A stretch of 64,000 nucleotides of DNA from Nonomuraea basaltis (GTDB lineage Bacteria; Actinomycetota; Actinomycetes; Streptosporangiales; Streptosporangiaceae): positions 62,001 through 126,000 of the forward strand of contig NZ_VCJS01000004.1 in the NCBI RefSeq assembly GCF_005893125.1. Direction: 5' to 3'. Shown piece after piece: positions 20,112-29,394 of the stretch. Numbering within the stretch: the stretch's first letter is position 1; each line of letters starts with the position of its first letter. The notes beneath the pieces are model-generated. The model made no database searches, was not told the origin of the DNA, and was given only the letters and a program-made list of their open reading frames with translations. Both the position numbers and the translations under genes were made by a program.

Positions 20112-21221
20112 TCAACAGAGGGTCGCGTCGGCGAGGAACTGGGCGAAGTGCTGTGGCGTGTCGGCCTGGACCCACATCGCGCGCTGCCTGTCGGCACCCG
20201 TACCGCGGAGGGCGAGACAGCGGAGCAGCCGGGCGATCGGCTCGGGCTTGGCCAGGCGGTCCAGGACACCGTCCAGCAGGAGGCGGTGGGGCGCCAAGGA
20301 GCCGGTATACGGATCGACGGCATGCGCGAGCAGGCCGTGCCGGGCGGCGGTGCGCAGGTCGGCGGCGATCCGCCTGCTGCTGACGGCCTTGATCGGCACC
20401 CCGTCTCGCTCGTTGTCGATCGCCAACCCGACCAGGGCCCGCGCCAGCCCGGCGACCAGGAGGGTGTCGTCGATCGTGAGACAGGCATCCATGATCCGCA
20501 ATTCCACCGTCGGGTAACGCGGTGACAGGCGTGCATGGAAGTAGACGCCTCGCTCGTCCAGCGCATCACCCCGAAGGATCAGGCGGCGTACGGCGGCGTC
20601 GTAGTCGGCCACGGACCGCCACACCCGGGGAGGCACCGCCGTCGGCCATCGGGTCCACCGCAGGTAACGGCTGCTGGCCCAGCCGGTGTCGCGTCCGTCG
20701 GCGATGGGGGAGTTCGCGCTGAGCGCCAGCAATGTGGCGAGGTACGGCCGGAGCCGCGCCAGGACGCGCACGCCCAGCTCCCGTGAGGGGATGCCGATGT
20801 GCACGTGGCAGCCGCAGGTGCCGGGGCCTGCGGCAAGGGGGCCATAGCGGGCGATCAATTGCAGATAGCGGGGATCGGCCGTGACGGGGCACAGGCGGGG
20901 GCCGCGCTGCGGTGCCATACCGGTAGCGACCAGGTGGCAGTCCATGTCCTTCGCCGCGTTGGCGGCCAGCCGCCGCAACCGGGCGAGTTCCTCCTCCACC
21001 TGTCCCAGATCCGTGCACACGCCGGTGACGGTCTCCAACTGGGACCGCAGGAACTCGTGCTTGACCCGCGGCTCATCGCCGAGCAGCGTCAGGATCGCCG
21101 GCGCGCGGTCGACCGGGCGCCCGTCGGAGTGGTCCAGCAGGAGAAACTCCTCTTCGACACCCAACGTCAACGTCGGGCTTCCGGAGCGCTCCGCATTGGT
21201 GGATGTGCCACCCGTTCTCAT
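20112..21221 (-). CDS. YbdK-type carboxylate-amine ligase (glutamate-cysteine ligase GCS2 family)
   Basis: A 369-residue protein that begins with the family motif LTLGVEEEFLLLD (residues about 17-29), followed by CGCHVHIGI and PRYPTVELRIMDACLTIDD. These are the ATP/metal-binding elements of GCS2-type ligases, which join a carboxylate to an amine (glutamate and cysteine in characterised members). Whether this one makes gamma-glutamylcysteine is uncertain; actinobacteria normally use mycothiol. The start at 21221 follows AGGAGG. No clear DevR box was found in its upstream 200 bp. Confidence 0.88.
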   Translation of the reverse strand: MRTGGTSTNAERSGSPTLTLGVEEEFLLLDHSDGRPVDRAPAILTLLGDEPRVKHEFLRSQLETVTGVCTDLGQVEEELARLRRLAANAAKDMDCHLVATGMAPQRGPRLCPVTADPRYLQLIARYGPLAAGPGTCGCHVHIGIPSRELGVRVLARLRPYLATLLALSANSPIADGRDTGWASSRYLRWTRWPTAVPPRVWRSVADYDAAVRRLILRGDALDERGVYFHARLSPRYPTVELRIMDACLTIDDTLLVAGLARALVGLAIDNERDGVPIKAVSSRRIAADLRTAARHGLLAHAVDPYTGSLAPHRLLLDGVLDRLAKPEPIARLLRCLALRGTGADRQRAMWVQADTPQHFAQFLADATLC

Positions 21222-21773
21222 AGCAGCCTCCTGAAGCGCAGGCCACTTCGCGCCAGATGATCGCTTACCGGGGTCGTACCACCCGGCCCAGCCTCCGTCG
21301 CGATATGGGCTGACACCGGTCACTACCCCGCTTCGAAGGTTTTGTCCACGGACGCCACAGGAACCAGCCAGCTGATCGAGATCCATGCGATCGTCTGGAC
21401 ATAGTTGACTGGACGCCTCATGCTCTTGCGGGCTGCACGAGTACTGGTGTTGATGCGAACCGCCTGCAGGATGTGGCCGTACTGCATGTGGCTCCAGGCC
21501 ACACCTGTCCCTACGAGGCGGGTAGAGCCTTATGGCCCGCGACCTAGGGCATCTACATGCCGGGTTTTGCCCTGTTCGTTGTTGCCGTGCACCGACGCGG
21601 CGCTGACTATTGGCCGGGCAGGTGACGATCGCCACCTCGCCTCTGGCCAAGGGCGCGCACCCTTGGTGCCGATAGGGCCGTTGGCCCGGCTGACTTGCGG
21701 ACGTTCGCCTCTGTCACGCGCCGTGACCGGTCGGTGCGATGGAGACAAAGGATCCGTGAAGGAGGTCATGGTC
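21222..21773. other. divergent promoter region between YbdK-like ligase and DUF1876 gene
   Basis: No gene is seen. It holds palindromic elements at 21601-21690 close to the DUF1876 gene. The rest shows no recognisable coding sequence. Confidence 0.5.
21601..21690 (+). promoter_or_regulatory. palindromic cluster upstream of DUF1876 gene
   Basis: Three elements: GCTGACTATTGGCCGGGC near 21602 (shares GACTATTGGCC with the DevR-like site at 41052), a hairpin CCAAGGG-N6-CCCTTGG at 21647-21666, and GGGCC-GTT-GGCCC near 21675. The last ends about 85 bp before the gene. None is a perfect DevR box. Confidence 0.4.
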
Positions 21774-22040
21774 ATGGAAGCCAAACAGTGGACCGTGCAG
21801 ATCTACCTCACCGAGGACGGCGACAACACGCGCGCACGTGCGGTGCTGACCACCAGAGACAGTGCAGGGCTGGCGGGCAGTGGTCGCGCCCGCATTCCGT
21901 CCGATCCCGCGGTGCCGGAGATCGGCGATGAGCTGGCGGCCTCACGGGCGCTGGCCGACCTCGCCGAGAAGTTCGCGGTCATCACGCAACGCGACATCAG
22001 AGAGTCAGCCGGCTCGCCCGTCCCCGGCCGTTCGGAGTGA
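21774..22040 (+). CDS. DUF1876 protein (Rv1738 family)
   Basis: An 88-residue protein with QWTVQIYLTEDGDNTRARAVL and DPAVPEIGDELAASRALADLAEK, matching the DUF1876/Rv1738 family. Rv1738 is one of the most strongly DosR-induced proteins and its structure resembles ribosome hibernation factors; a role in translational shutdown is a published proposal. AAGGAGG precedes two in-frame ATGs (21768 and 21774); I chose 21774 for its 9-base spacing, and 21768 would add two residues. Confidence 0.88.
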   Translation: MEAKQWTVQIYLTEDGDNTRARAVLTTRDSAGLAGSGRARIPSDPAVPEIGDELAASRALADLAEKFAVITQRDIRESAGSPVPGRSE

Positions 22041-22395
22041 GCTCGTCCGCCGGCGGCGTGGACGTCGGCTCAGCCTCCTTGACCGCAGTTGCCGGGCGGG
22101 CACGAGGCTTCACTCATGGCCGCGTCCTGGAGGGGCGTGGACAAATGCCAGGCCAAGCCGCCAGCCGTCGAGTTCGAGTGTGCGGTGGATGCCATCTGCG
22201 GATCGCCATGCTCGTTCGGCCGGAGGCGGAACGGACGTGCTTTGTGCTCGCTGGTAACGAACTTCTCGGACGGGTATGAACGGTACAAATGGGCTGGCAT
22301 GGCAGGATTTCCGGCTCGCACCCCGGGAGCATTAGGCCTCCCTAGCGGTGCTGGCGATCAATCTGCCGGGAAATCCTCGCAGATGGGAGGCGGCC
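22041..22395. other. gene-free stretch
   Basis: No supported gene on either strand and no clear DevR box. Open frames here lack family features. It may contain the promoter of the membrane protein at 22396. Confidence 0.4.
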
Positions 22396-23097
22396 ATGAA
22401 AGAGCGATCCTGGGAGCGTGCGAGCGCGGCCAGCGGGCTGGCGACGGCGGTGTTGCTGTTGCTGGCCTTCGTGATGGTGCCGAACGCTCCAGGGCTGGAC
22501 GCGGGCGCTGGTTCCATCCTCCGCTACCTCGACGAGCGCCGCACGGCGGTGCTGACGGCCTCCTTGCTCGTCACGCTGGCCGTGGTGGCTTTCCTGTGGT
22601 TCACCGCACATCTGCGCCATGTGCTGCAGCGAGCCGAAAAGGGAGCAGAGGCCTTCTCTCCCGTGGTCCTGGTCTCCGGGGTGAGCCTGGCCACGATGTG
22701 CGCTCTGAGCATGGTGCCGCTCGCGGCGCTGGCCACGCTGGCCGCCCCGCCGCTCCGGCTCGGTGAGATCGAGACGGTGCGGGTCCTGTACGCCGTTCAC
22801 CAGCTCTCCCTCGGACCGATGGGCTTGCTGGTGGCGCTGTTCGCGGCGAGCGCCGGTGCCGCCATGGTGCGCCGGGAGATGGTCGGCCCATGGTTGGGCT
22901 GGCTGGGCATGGTCGTCGCCGTGATCGGCCTCATCTCGGGGGTGGGCAGCTTCCTCGCCCCCACCGGAACCATGATGCTCCTGGGCTACGTCGTGGGCAT
23001 CGCGTTCGCGCTGTGGATCGCGGCCGCCTCGATCGTCATGCTCGTCCGCCCGGAGGTGGAGCGGGCCTCCTCGGTTCGCGGGGTCTTCGCTCATTGA
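22396..23097 (+). CDS. multi-pass membrane protein, function unknown
   Basis: A 233-residue hydrophobic protein with about six predicted membrane helices (near residues 15-35, 52-75, 90-120, 130-160, 165-190 and 195-220). It lacks recognisable catalytic motifs. The layout resembles DUF4386-type integral membrane proteins, but I cannot assign it firmly. The start at 22396 follows GGGAGG. It sits between the DUF1876 gene and the pspA operon on the same strand, with its own short upstream region. Confidence 0.75.
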   Translation: MKERSWERASAASGLATAVLLLLAFVMVPNAPGLDAGAGSILRYLDERRTAVLTASLLVTLAVVAFLWFTAHLRHVLQRAEKGAEAFSPVVLVSGVSLATMCALSMVPLAALATLAAPPLRLGEIETVRVLYAVHQLSLGPMGLLVALFAASAGAAMVRREMVGPWLGWLGMVVAVIGLISGVGSFLAPTGTMMLLGYVVGIAFALWIAAASIVMLVRPEVERASSVRGVFAH

Positions 23098-23152
23098 ACG
23101 GCCGAGCGATGGTCCGCCTGCGACGGTCATGGAGCCATCTCTTCTACGACTC

Positions 23153-23195
23153 AGAGGACTTTGGTCCCGGCAGGTCGGGGCCAAAGAGACGTCCC
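23153..23195 (+). promoter_or_regulatory. DevR/DosR-like boxes upstream of pspA
   Basis: AGAGGACTTTGGTCCCGG at 23153-23170 has GGAC-TTTG-GTCC symmetry. A weaker element (GGGGCC ... GACGTCCC) follows at 23177-23195. The pair lies 85-127 bp before ATG 23280. Confidence 0.55.
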
Positions 23196-23279
23196 TGAGT
23201 GACGCCGCAGGCGCATCGTAGGCAGGAAGGGGTTGTTCCTCCGGACCGCCCCGCTCTATCCGTGAAGGAGGGGATCAGT

Positions 23280-24053
23280 ATGGGTCTTGCCCGACGCATC
23301 GCCGACTTGTTCCGGGTGAAGGCGCACAAGGCGCTGGATCAGGCGGAAGATCCCCGCGAGGCGCTCGATTATTCCTACTCCCGGCAACTGGAGTTGCTGA
23401 ATAAGGTTCGCCGCGGTGTGGCGGACGTTGCCACCAGTCGTAAGCGTGTCGAGTTGCAGCTGAGCCAGTTGCAGAGGTCCGCGGGCAAGCTGGAGGGGCA
23501 GGCGCAGCAGGCGCTGTCCGCGGGCCGGGAGGAGATCGCTCGTGAGGCCCTGACCCGCCGCGCGGCCGTTCTGTCACAGGCGGACGGTCTGGAGGAGCAG
23601 CAAGCCTCACTCCGCGCGGAGGAGGATCGGCTCACGCTGGCCAGTCGGCGCCTGCAGACCAAGGTGGAGGCGTTCCGCACCCGCAAGGAAACGATCAAGG
23701 CGACGTATACCGCGGCGGAGGCGCAGACGAGGATCAGTGAATCCGTCACCGGAATCTCCGAGGAAATGGGCGACGTCGGGCTGGCCGTCCAGCGGGCGGA
23801 GGACAAGACCGCTCAGCTGCAGGCCCGCGCGAGCGCTCTGGACGAGCTGATCGCCTCCGGTGCTTTGGAGGATGTCACGCTCCCCGCAGGTCGCGATGAT
23901 CTCCAGATTCGGCTGGACGAACTGACCGCGGGTCGCGACGTCGACGAAGAGCTGGCACGACTGAGGCGGCAGCTCGACGCCGGGCCCGCCCTTGCGGCCC
24001 TGCCCGCCGAGCCCGCCGCTGAGGAACGGCGCGGACAGGAGGGCTCATCATGA
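23280..24053 (+). CDS. pspA: PspA/IM30 phage-shock protein
   Basis: A 257-residue, highly charged helical protein. It opens MGLARRIADLFRVKAHKALDQAEDP, the amphipathic membrane-binding start of the family, and continues as a long coiled coil to about residue 225. PspA/IM30 proteins polymerise on damaged membranes and preserve the proton gradient. AAGGAGGGGATC precedes ATG 23280. It overlaps the next gene by ATGA. The C-terminal tail after residue 230 is Ala/Pro-rich and probably disordered. Confidence 0.92.
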   Translation: MGLARRIADLFRVKAHKALDQAEDPREALDYSYSRQLELLNKVRRGVADVATSRKRVELQLSQLQRSAGKLEGQAQQALSAGREEIAREALTRRAAVLSQADGLEEQQASLRAEEDRLTLASRRLQTKVEAFRTRKETIKATYTAAEAQTRISESVTGISEEMGDVGLAVQRAEDKTAQLQARASALDELIASGALEDVTLPAGRDDLQIRLDELTAGRDVDEELARLRRQLDAGPALAALPAEPAAEERRGQEGSS

Positions 24054-24328
24054 TCGTGCGCATTCTCGGGGAAGGGCAGTTCGACATCGCCAACCGTTAC
24101 TTGGGTGAGCTGAACACGCTCGACGGCCGACTTCAGGCCGCCGTTGACGCCGATGAGGCACTGGCATTCGCCGTGGCCCTGGGGGATCTGCTCGACACCG
24201 TCCGGCGCCGCGGTACGGCCCTTGCGGCGGACGAGCTGGCTACCTCGGACCTAGTCTTGCCCAGCGAGGACACCACCTTGGAGCAGGTGCGTTCGCTCCT
24301 GGCCGAGGAGGGCCTGATCCCAGGGTGA
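24050..24328 (+). CDS. pspAA: PspA-associated protein PspAA
   Basis: A 92-residue protein (MIVRILGEGQFDIANRYLGE, then DLLPSEDTTL-like spacing in LVLPSEDTTLEQVRSLL) that fits the PspAA family, which is routinely encoded directly after actinobacterial and archaeal pspA. Its ATG overlaps the pspA stop, so it is translationally coupled. It probably modulates PspA assembly; this is inferred from gene order. Confidence 0.85.
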   Translation: MIVRILGEGQFDIANRYLGELNTLDGRLQAAVDADEALAFAVALGDLLDTVRRRGTALAADELATSDLVLPSEDTTLEQVRSLLAEEGLIPG

Positions 24329-25261
24329 CCAGGGCGGCCGTTGGGGGGACATGGCATGTACGTCGAAGAAGCCGGCGTGGCGCGAGGATTAGCTGCGCGA
24401 TATTGATGACGACCGGCTTCGTCTCGTGTCCGGCCCACTGTCGTTGGCTCCAACGTCGATGTCCCGGAAGAGAGTGACAGGTCCCATGATCTGGAGCTGC
24501 ACGTGATCTCGCTCATCGTCAACACTTCAGTGACCGGGAGTGATCGCTGAGCGGATCGAGGACGCTCTGGACGCACCGGATAAGTCCGCTACGGACCTCG
24601 CCAAGGTGGAGGGGGCGGAGCAGGCGTTGGCGGCTGGAGACCTTCGCGCGACCCGGCGGTTGCTGCAGGAAACGGTCGTGGGGCGCGACCACGTGGGAGC
24701 CGGCGGACCAACTTCTGGCGGCCCTGACGCGGGCCGTACTCGTCTCCACTGCGGTCCCCATGATCATCGGCGTGCTGGTAACGTTCCCGCTGTTCTTCGA
24801 GGCATTCGAGCAGGGATTGGCACGACCTAGACACGCAGCCTCCACGTCGCAGAACGCCTCAAGTCCGGCATTGTCGTGGCCTGCGGAGCAGTTCCGGGCA
24901 GTGAACGTGGCTGCTCATGCCAAGCCTGCTCCACCCACACGACGACCTGATCGGGGTCGTCGGTGAGCCGCATGCGGGCGGCATCGTATGGCGGACATTC
25001 GCTCCATGGCGACTGTCCCGAGGAGACTCGCAGGCTGTTCCTTCCGTTCCTGCAGGGCGGCAAAGGTAAAGAATTGAGCGCGGAAACCGTTGCCGCATAT
25101 GGGATTTCGGGGCATTCCCGCGAGCCCCGTTTGCATTTCCCTATGCAAACTTCTTACCTTTGAGGACTCAAGGCGCACGGACCGAGAGCCGCTTCATGCC
25201 CGGTGTGCGTCCCAGATTGCCGAGACCGTGCTCTACCTGCGCAGGCAGCATGCCCGCAGCG
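24329..25261. other. long stretch with only a degenerate membrane-protein remnant
   Basis: Apart from the decayed frame at 24540-24955, I see no gene here. The right end leads into the c-di-AMP riboswitch. Confidence 0.5.
24540..24955 (+). pseudogene. degenerate small membrane protein
   Basis: One frame gives a charged helical segment (AEQALAAGDLRATRRLLQET) and, after a shift near 24690-24710, another gives a hydrophobic helix (VPMIIGVLVTFPLFFEAF). Together they look like a small protein with a cytoplasmic helix and a C-terminal anchor, broken by a frameshift. I do not recognise the family. Confidence 0.35.
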
Positions 25262-25400
25262 TAGGTGCGACCGCCGAATCCGCGAAGTCAGCGAAGCCGG
25301 GGACCCAATTCTGTTGGGGTGAATCGCAACTCCCACAGGGCCGTTGCGTAGGGCACTTCCACGCCCGAACCCGTCAGCTAACCCGGTAGGCGGCATGGAA
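25262..25400 (+). promoter_or_regulatory. ydaO/yuaA-type c-di-AMP riboswitch
   Basis: The leader holds the conserved blocks of the ydaO class in order: CCGAATCCGCG (about 25273), CGGGGACCCAA (about 25298), TTGGGGTGAATCGC (about 25314), then CCCGTCAGCTAACCCGGTAGGCGG (25370-25393, quoted in part: GTCAGCTAACCCGGTAGGCG). This RNA binds cyclic di-AMP and usually switches expression off; in actinobacteria it commonly precedes cell-wall hydrolase genes such as rpf and NlpC/P60, exactly as here. Exact ends are estimated. Confidence 0.9.
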
Positions 25401-25420
25401 GCAAGGAGCAACCCAAAAGC

Positions 25421-26080
25421 ATGACCAAGACCGTACTTTCTCGTGCCCTCAAGCCCGCCAACAGCCTGCGCCTCCTCATGGGCACGACCGTGGCCGCCGG
25501 CGCCCTGTTCGCCGCGACGCCCGCCTTCGCCGCCGACCACCAGGGTGACCGTGCAGCAGGCGTTCAGGTCGCCGCGAAGAAGCCCGCCCAGGTCACGGCC
25601 AACAGCATCATCAAGATCGCGGAGTCCCAGGTGGGCGTGACCGAGAACGCGGCCGGCGGCGGGACGCCGTTCCACGCCTGGTACATGGCTTCGCAGCGCG
25701 CCAGGGAAACCGTGGTCCGCGACGGCGGCAGTATCCAGGCCTACGCGAACGCGCCCTGGTGCGCCATGTTCGTTTCCTGGGTCGGCGAGAAGGCCGGCGC
25801 CAGGCCCACCGTGGGCTGGGACGCCTACACGATCACCTACGCCAAGTGGTTCGAGAAGAACGGCCGCTGGGGCACCCAGGCCAAGCCCGGCGCCGTCGTC
25901 TACTTCTCCTGGGACGACAGGAGCATCGGCAGCATCGATCACATGGGCCTGGTCAAGAAGGACAACGGGGACGGCACGATCACCACGATCGAGGGCAACA
26001 CCGGCAACGGCAAGGTCGAGGAGCGCATCCGGCCCACGTCCCAGGTCGTGGGCTACGGCTACCCGCATTACAAGGCCTGA
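25421..26080 (+). CDS. secreted CHAP-domain peptidoglycan hydrolase
   Basis: A 219-residue secreted protein. Residues 1-37 are a signal peptide (basic start, LLMGTTVAAGALFAA, cleavage after TPAFA). Residues about 60-219 are a CHAP-type amidase/endopeptidase domain with Cys114 in APWCAMFVSW, His174 in SIDHMGLV and Glu191/Asn193 in IEGNTG. It should cleave peptidoglycan cross-links or amide bonds outside the cell, for growth or resuscitation. The ydaO riboswitch ends about 20 bp upstream, so expression is probably controlled by c-di-AMP. A hairpin terminator follows 13 bp after the stop. Confidence 0.9.
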   Translation: MTKTVLSRALKPANSLRLLMGTTVAAGALFAATPAFAADHQGDRAAGVQVAAKKPAQVTANSIIKIAESQVGVTENAAGGGTPFHAWYMASQRARETVVRDGGSIQAYANAPWCAMFVSWVGEKAGARPTVGWDAYTITYAKWFEKNGRWGTQAKPGAVVYFSWDDRSIGSIDHMGLVKKDNGDGTITTIEGNTGNGKVEERIRPTSQVVGYGYPHYKA

Positions 26081-26093
26081 CGAGCGTCATCTG

Positions 26094-26124
26094 CGGGGCG
26101 GGACCACTATACGGTCCCGCCCCG
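26094..26124 (+). terminator. strong stem-loop after CHAP gene
   Basis: Perfect 12-bp stem (26094-26105 with 26113-26124, CGGGGCGGGACC and its complement), loop ACTATAC, followed by TTCCTGCGTTT. It lies 13 bases after the stop codon. Confidence 0.8.
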
Positions 26125-26230
26125 TTCCTGCGTTTCCGCACTGAGCCGAGCGGAGCGGCCTGACGCCTTGCCGGCCGTTGCTCATTCACCACCTCCCCAT
26201 GCGACAGGCAGGGCTCAGAGCGCCGGCGCG

Positions 26231-28939
26231 TCAGCCGCCATGGTGGGAGTGCGACAGTGGTCCACGCGTGGCGAAGGCGTCGCGGCAGTGAGTGGAGCAG
26301 AACCAGTACGTGGTGCCGTCACGTTCGATTGACCCGGCGGCGGTGGCGGTGTCGACCTGCATGCCGCAGACGGGATCGACGGCCTGCTCGGGCTCATTCC
26401 CGGTCTCGACGATGACGGCGAGGCTCGCCGGGACCTCCGGCGCGGGGCGCAGGCGCGGCGGGGTGAAGCGGCGCAGCCGGTTGGCGTTGCCGACCACCGA
26501 CAGCGAGGACAGGGCCATCGCGGCGGCCGCGATGATGGGCGAGAGCCGCAAGCCCAGGAACGGGTACAGAACGCCGGCCGCGATGGGGATGCCGACCACG
26601 TTGTAGACGAAAGCCAGGAACAGGTTCTGGCGGATGTTACGCATGGTCGTGCGGGAGAGCCGGACCGCGGTGACGATGCCCTCCAGCGCCCCGGAGATCA
26701 GGGTGACGTCCGAGGCCTCGATCGCTACGTCGGTGCCCGTACCGATGGCGAAACCGACGTCGGCCTGCGCCAGAGCGGGAGCGTCGTTGATACCGTCACC
26801 CACCATGCCTACCCGGCGGCCCTCGCCCTGCAGCCGGCCGATCTCGGCGGCCTTGTGCTCGGGGAGCACCTCGGCCAGCACGCGCGTGATGCCGACCTGG
26901 CGGGCGATGGCCTCGGCGGTGCGCCGGTTGTCGCCAGTGATCATCACGACGTTCAGGCCGAGCCGCTGGAGCGCGGCCACGGCGTCGCGGGAGTCGTCCT
27001 TGACAGTGTCGGCCACGCCGAGCACCCCGGCGGGGTCGCCGTCCACGGCCACCATGACCGGCGTACGGCCCGCCGCGGCGATCTGTTCGGCGGCCGTCTC
27101 CAAGTCCGCCACCTGTACTCCTTCGGCGGACAGCAACCGGCGGCCGCCGACCAGCACGCGGTGGCCCTCGACGACGGCGGAGACGCCCTGGCCGGTCACC
27201 GACCCGAAGCCGGAGGGGTCTGCGAGCGCCAGACCACGTTCGGCCGCGCCTGTGACCACCGCGTGGCCGAGCGGGTGCTCTGAGGAGCGTTCTGCGGAGG
27301 CGGCCAACCGGAGCAGGTCTTCCTTGGTCCGCGCCCCGACGGGGAGCACGTCGGTCAATGCGGGCCTGCCGCGGGTGATGGTACCGGTCTTGTCCAGGAC
27401 GATCGTGTCGAGCCGATGCGCGGTCTCCAGCGCCGCCGCGTCGCGGATCAGGATGCCGGCCTGGGCGCCCTTGCCGGTGCCCACCATGATCGACAATGGA
27501 GTGGCAAGGCCGAGCGCGCAGGGGCACGCGATGATCAGCACCGCCACCGCCGCCACGAGGGCGAGGGTGAAGGCGGGCGAGGGGCCCGCGACGTACCAGA
27601 CCGCGAACGTCACCACGGCGATGGCCATGACCGCCGGGACGAAGTAACCGGACACCAGGTCGGCCAGGCGCTGAATGGGCGCCCTGGACGCCTGAGCCGC
27701 CTGGACCAAGCGGATGATCTGGGCCAGCACCGTTTGGGCGCCGACCTTCTCGGCCCGGAAGGTGAAGGCGCCGGTCTGGTTGACGGTCGCGCCCACCACC
27801 GCATCGCCTGGTTCCTTCTCCACCGGGATCGACTCGCCGGTGACCATGGACTCATCCAGCGTCGAGTGGCCCTCGACGACCACGCCGTCCACCGGAACCT
27901 TCTCGCCCGGCCGGACGATCACCAGATCGCCGGGCAGGACCTTGGCGATGGGAATCTCCCGTTCGGCACCGTCGCGGCGGACCCTGGCGGTCCTGGCCTG
28001 CAGCCCGATCAGCTTGCGGATGGCCTCGCCGGTGCCGGCCTTGGCGCGTGATTCCAGGAGGCGGCCGAGCAGGATCAGCGTCAGGATGACGCCGACGGCC
28101 TCGTAGTACACGTCCTGCAGTTCCGGCGGCAGCAGCCCAGGGGCGACGGTCACCAGCAGGCTGTAGCCATAGGCGGCGGTGGTGCCGAGAGTGATGAGGC
28201 TGTTCATCTCGGCTGCCCGGTGGCGCAGGCTCAGCCAGCCGACTCGGTGGATGGGCCAGCCCGCGTAGACCATCACCGGTGTGATCAGCACCAGCTGCAC
28301 CCAGCGGTCAAGCAGGAGCGCCGGCACCCAGGCGGCGCCGAAGAACTCGTGCGCCATCACCGCCAGCGCCACCGGTACGGTCAGCACCGCCCCGATCAGC
28401 ACCCGGCGCGACAGGTCCCGGATCTCCGCCCGCCGCTCGGCCGCCTCGGCATCGTCCCCACCCTCCGAAGAGGCGGGGCTCGGCGCGTGGATCCTCTCCT
28501 GGCCTGCTGCGTTCTCGACGCGCCGGCTCACGGTCGCCTCGCCACGTGGAGGCTCACCGTCTGTGCCTGGTTCGATGATGAGACGGCCGCGCACCATGTT
28601 CATGCCGCACGCGAAGCCGTACTCGCCGGCCTCGGGCGGGGTCAGTTCGACGGCGGTGCGCTGGAACGCGGGCAGCACCCGGTCAACCCCGAAATCGGGG
28701 AAGACCACGTGCGAGGTGCACTCACCGCCTTCTCGGCGGTCGAAGACCAGGCGCAGTGGGACGCCCTGGCGGGCGCGGATCACGTCAGGCGAATACCCGC
28801 CCTTGATGGTGACCTCGACCTCCTGCAGCCCCTCGTGCAGATCCGCGAGCCGGCTCTTTCTCGGGCCGAAGAAGTACCAGGCGATGAAGGCGAGCAACCC
28901 CGCTGAAACGGCGATGACCACCCAGTCGGATGCGGTCAC
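26231..28939 (-). CDS. Cu(I)-exporting P1B-1 ATPase with N-terminal cupredoxin and C-terminal YHS domains
   Basis: A 902-residue copper pump. Residues 5-24 are a membrane anchor, and 30-125 a cupredoxin-like domain with ligand-type residues in GECTSHVVF and [10 protein letters not shown]. The ATPase core has TGES (367-370), CPC (472-474), DKTGT (515-519), the SEHPLG nucleotide motif, GDGIND, YN (779-780) and MxxSS (808-812), the P1B-1 pattern for Cu(I). Residues about 853-890 are a YHS domain ([16 protein letters not shown]). No classic CxxC HMA domain is present, so the cupredoxin probably replaces it. The GTG start overlaps the upstream small membrane gene (GTGA), and the pair shares the DevR-boxed promoter. 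Confidence 0.93.
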   Translation of the reverse strand: MTASDWVVIAVSAGLLAFIAWYFFGPRKSRLADLHEGLQEVEVTIKGGYSPDVIRARQGVPLRLVFDRREGGECTSHVVFPDFGVDRVLPAFQRTAVELTPPEAGEYGFACGMNMVRGRLIIEPGTDGEPPRGEATVSRRVENAAGQERIHAPSPASSEGGDDAEAAERRAEIRDLSRRVLIGAVLTVPVALAVMAHEFFGAAWVPALLLDRWVQLVLITPVMVYAGWPIHRVGWLSLRHRAAEMNSLITLGTTAAYGYSLLVTVAPGLLPPELQDVYYEAVGVILTLILLGRLLESRAKAGTGEAIRKLIGLQARTARVRRDGAEREIPIAKVLPGDLVIVRPGEKVPVDGVVVEGHSTLDESMVTGESIPVEKEPGDAVVGATVNQTGAFTFRAEKVGAQTVLAQIIRLVQAAQASRAPIQRLADLVSGYFVPAVMAIAVVTFAVWYVAGPSPAFTLALVAAVAVLIIACPCALGLATPLSIMVGTGKGAQAGILIRDAAALETAHRLDTIVLDKTGTITRGRPALTDVLPVGARTKEDLLRLAASAERSSEHPLGHAVVTGAAERGLALADPSGFGSVTGQGVSAVVEGHRVLVGGRRLLSAEGVQVADLETAAEQIAAAGRTPVMVAVDGDPAGVLGVADTVKDDSRDAVAALQRLGLNVVMITGDNRRTAEAIARQVGITRVLAEVLPEHKAAEIGRLQGEGRRVGMVGDGINDAPALAQADVGFAIGTGTDVAIEASDVTLISGALEGIVTAVRLSRTTMRNIRQNLFLAFVYNVVGIPIAAGVLYPFLGLRLSPIIAAAAMALSSLSVVGNANRLRRFTPPRLRPAPEVPASLAVIVETGNEPEQAVDPVCGMQVDTATAAGSIERDGTTYWFCSTHCRDAFATRGPLSHSHHGG

Positions 28940-29196
28940 GACACATCGGTTCCCTTCACGTTCGGGGTTCGGTCGTGTTCAGGCGTCTGGTCGTGCTCAG
29001 GCGTCTGGTGGTGCTGGTGGCCGGCCTGGTCGCCGCCCATGGACCGCATCATCAGCAGCATCATCAGCGGGCACGCCAGAAGCAGCGCCACCAGGAGAAC
29101 CGTGCTCACCGGCGCGCCGGCCCAGACGGCCACGACCGCGGCCACGACCGCGGCCACGACCGCTACGGCAGCCAGCGCGAGATGTTGTTTCATCAT
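28936..29196 (-). CDS. small membrane protein with His-rich tail (DUF2933-like)
   Basis: An 86-residue protein with two hydrophobic helices ([14 protein letters not shown] and [17 protein letters not shown]) and a His/Asp-rich C-terminal tail ([17 protein letters not shown]) with a direct repeat. The short anchor with Met and His residues resembles the DUF2933 proteins found beside copper exporters. The ATG at 29196 follows GGAGAGC. It overlaps copA by four bases, so the two are coupled. The tail could bind Cu; this is inferred. Confidence 0.8.
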   Translation of the reverse strand: MMKQHLALAAVAVVAAVVAAVVAVWAGAPVSTVLLVALLLACPLMMLLMMRSMGGDQAGHQHHQTPEHDQTPEHDRTPNVKGTDVS

Positions 29197-29286
29197 GCTC
29201 TCCACCCCTTCTACTATTGGAAGTAGGAGTCAGGTTGAGTGTGTTCGCCGGCGGCTTCCGATGGAACGGCAGAAAGTACCCAGAGG

Positions 29287-29306
29287 CAGGGCCAAAGGTC
29301 CCACGG
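29287..29306. promoter_or_regulatory. DevR/DosR-like box upstream of copper operon
   Basis: GCAGGGCCAAAGGTCCCACG has GGGCC-AAAG-GTCCC symmetry. It is 91-110 bp upstream of the start at 29196 and the only box near the copper ATPase. Confidence 0.6.
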
Positions 29307-29394
29307 GCCTGGGTATCGTCGCTGTGAAGGACATTGAGGAACATCAGCCCTGGAGCAAATGATCCCAATCGCGTCGGCGGATTCTGGAACGGCA

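Noticed and set aside
29024..29195. Repeats GGCCACGACCGCG and the CAGGCGTCTGGT repeat as a possible mobile or CRISPR array
   Set aside because: They are short coding repeats of the small membrane protein (Ala/Val helix and His-rich tail), not spaced repeats.
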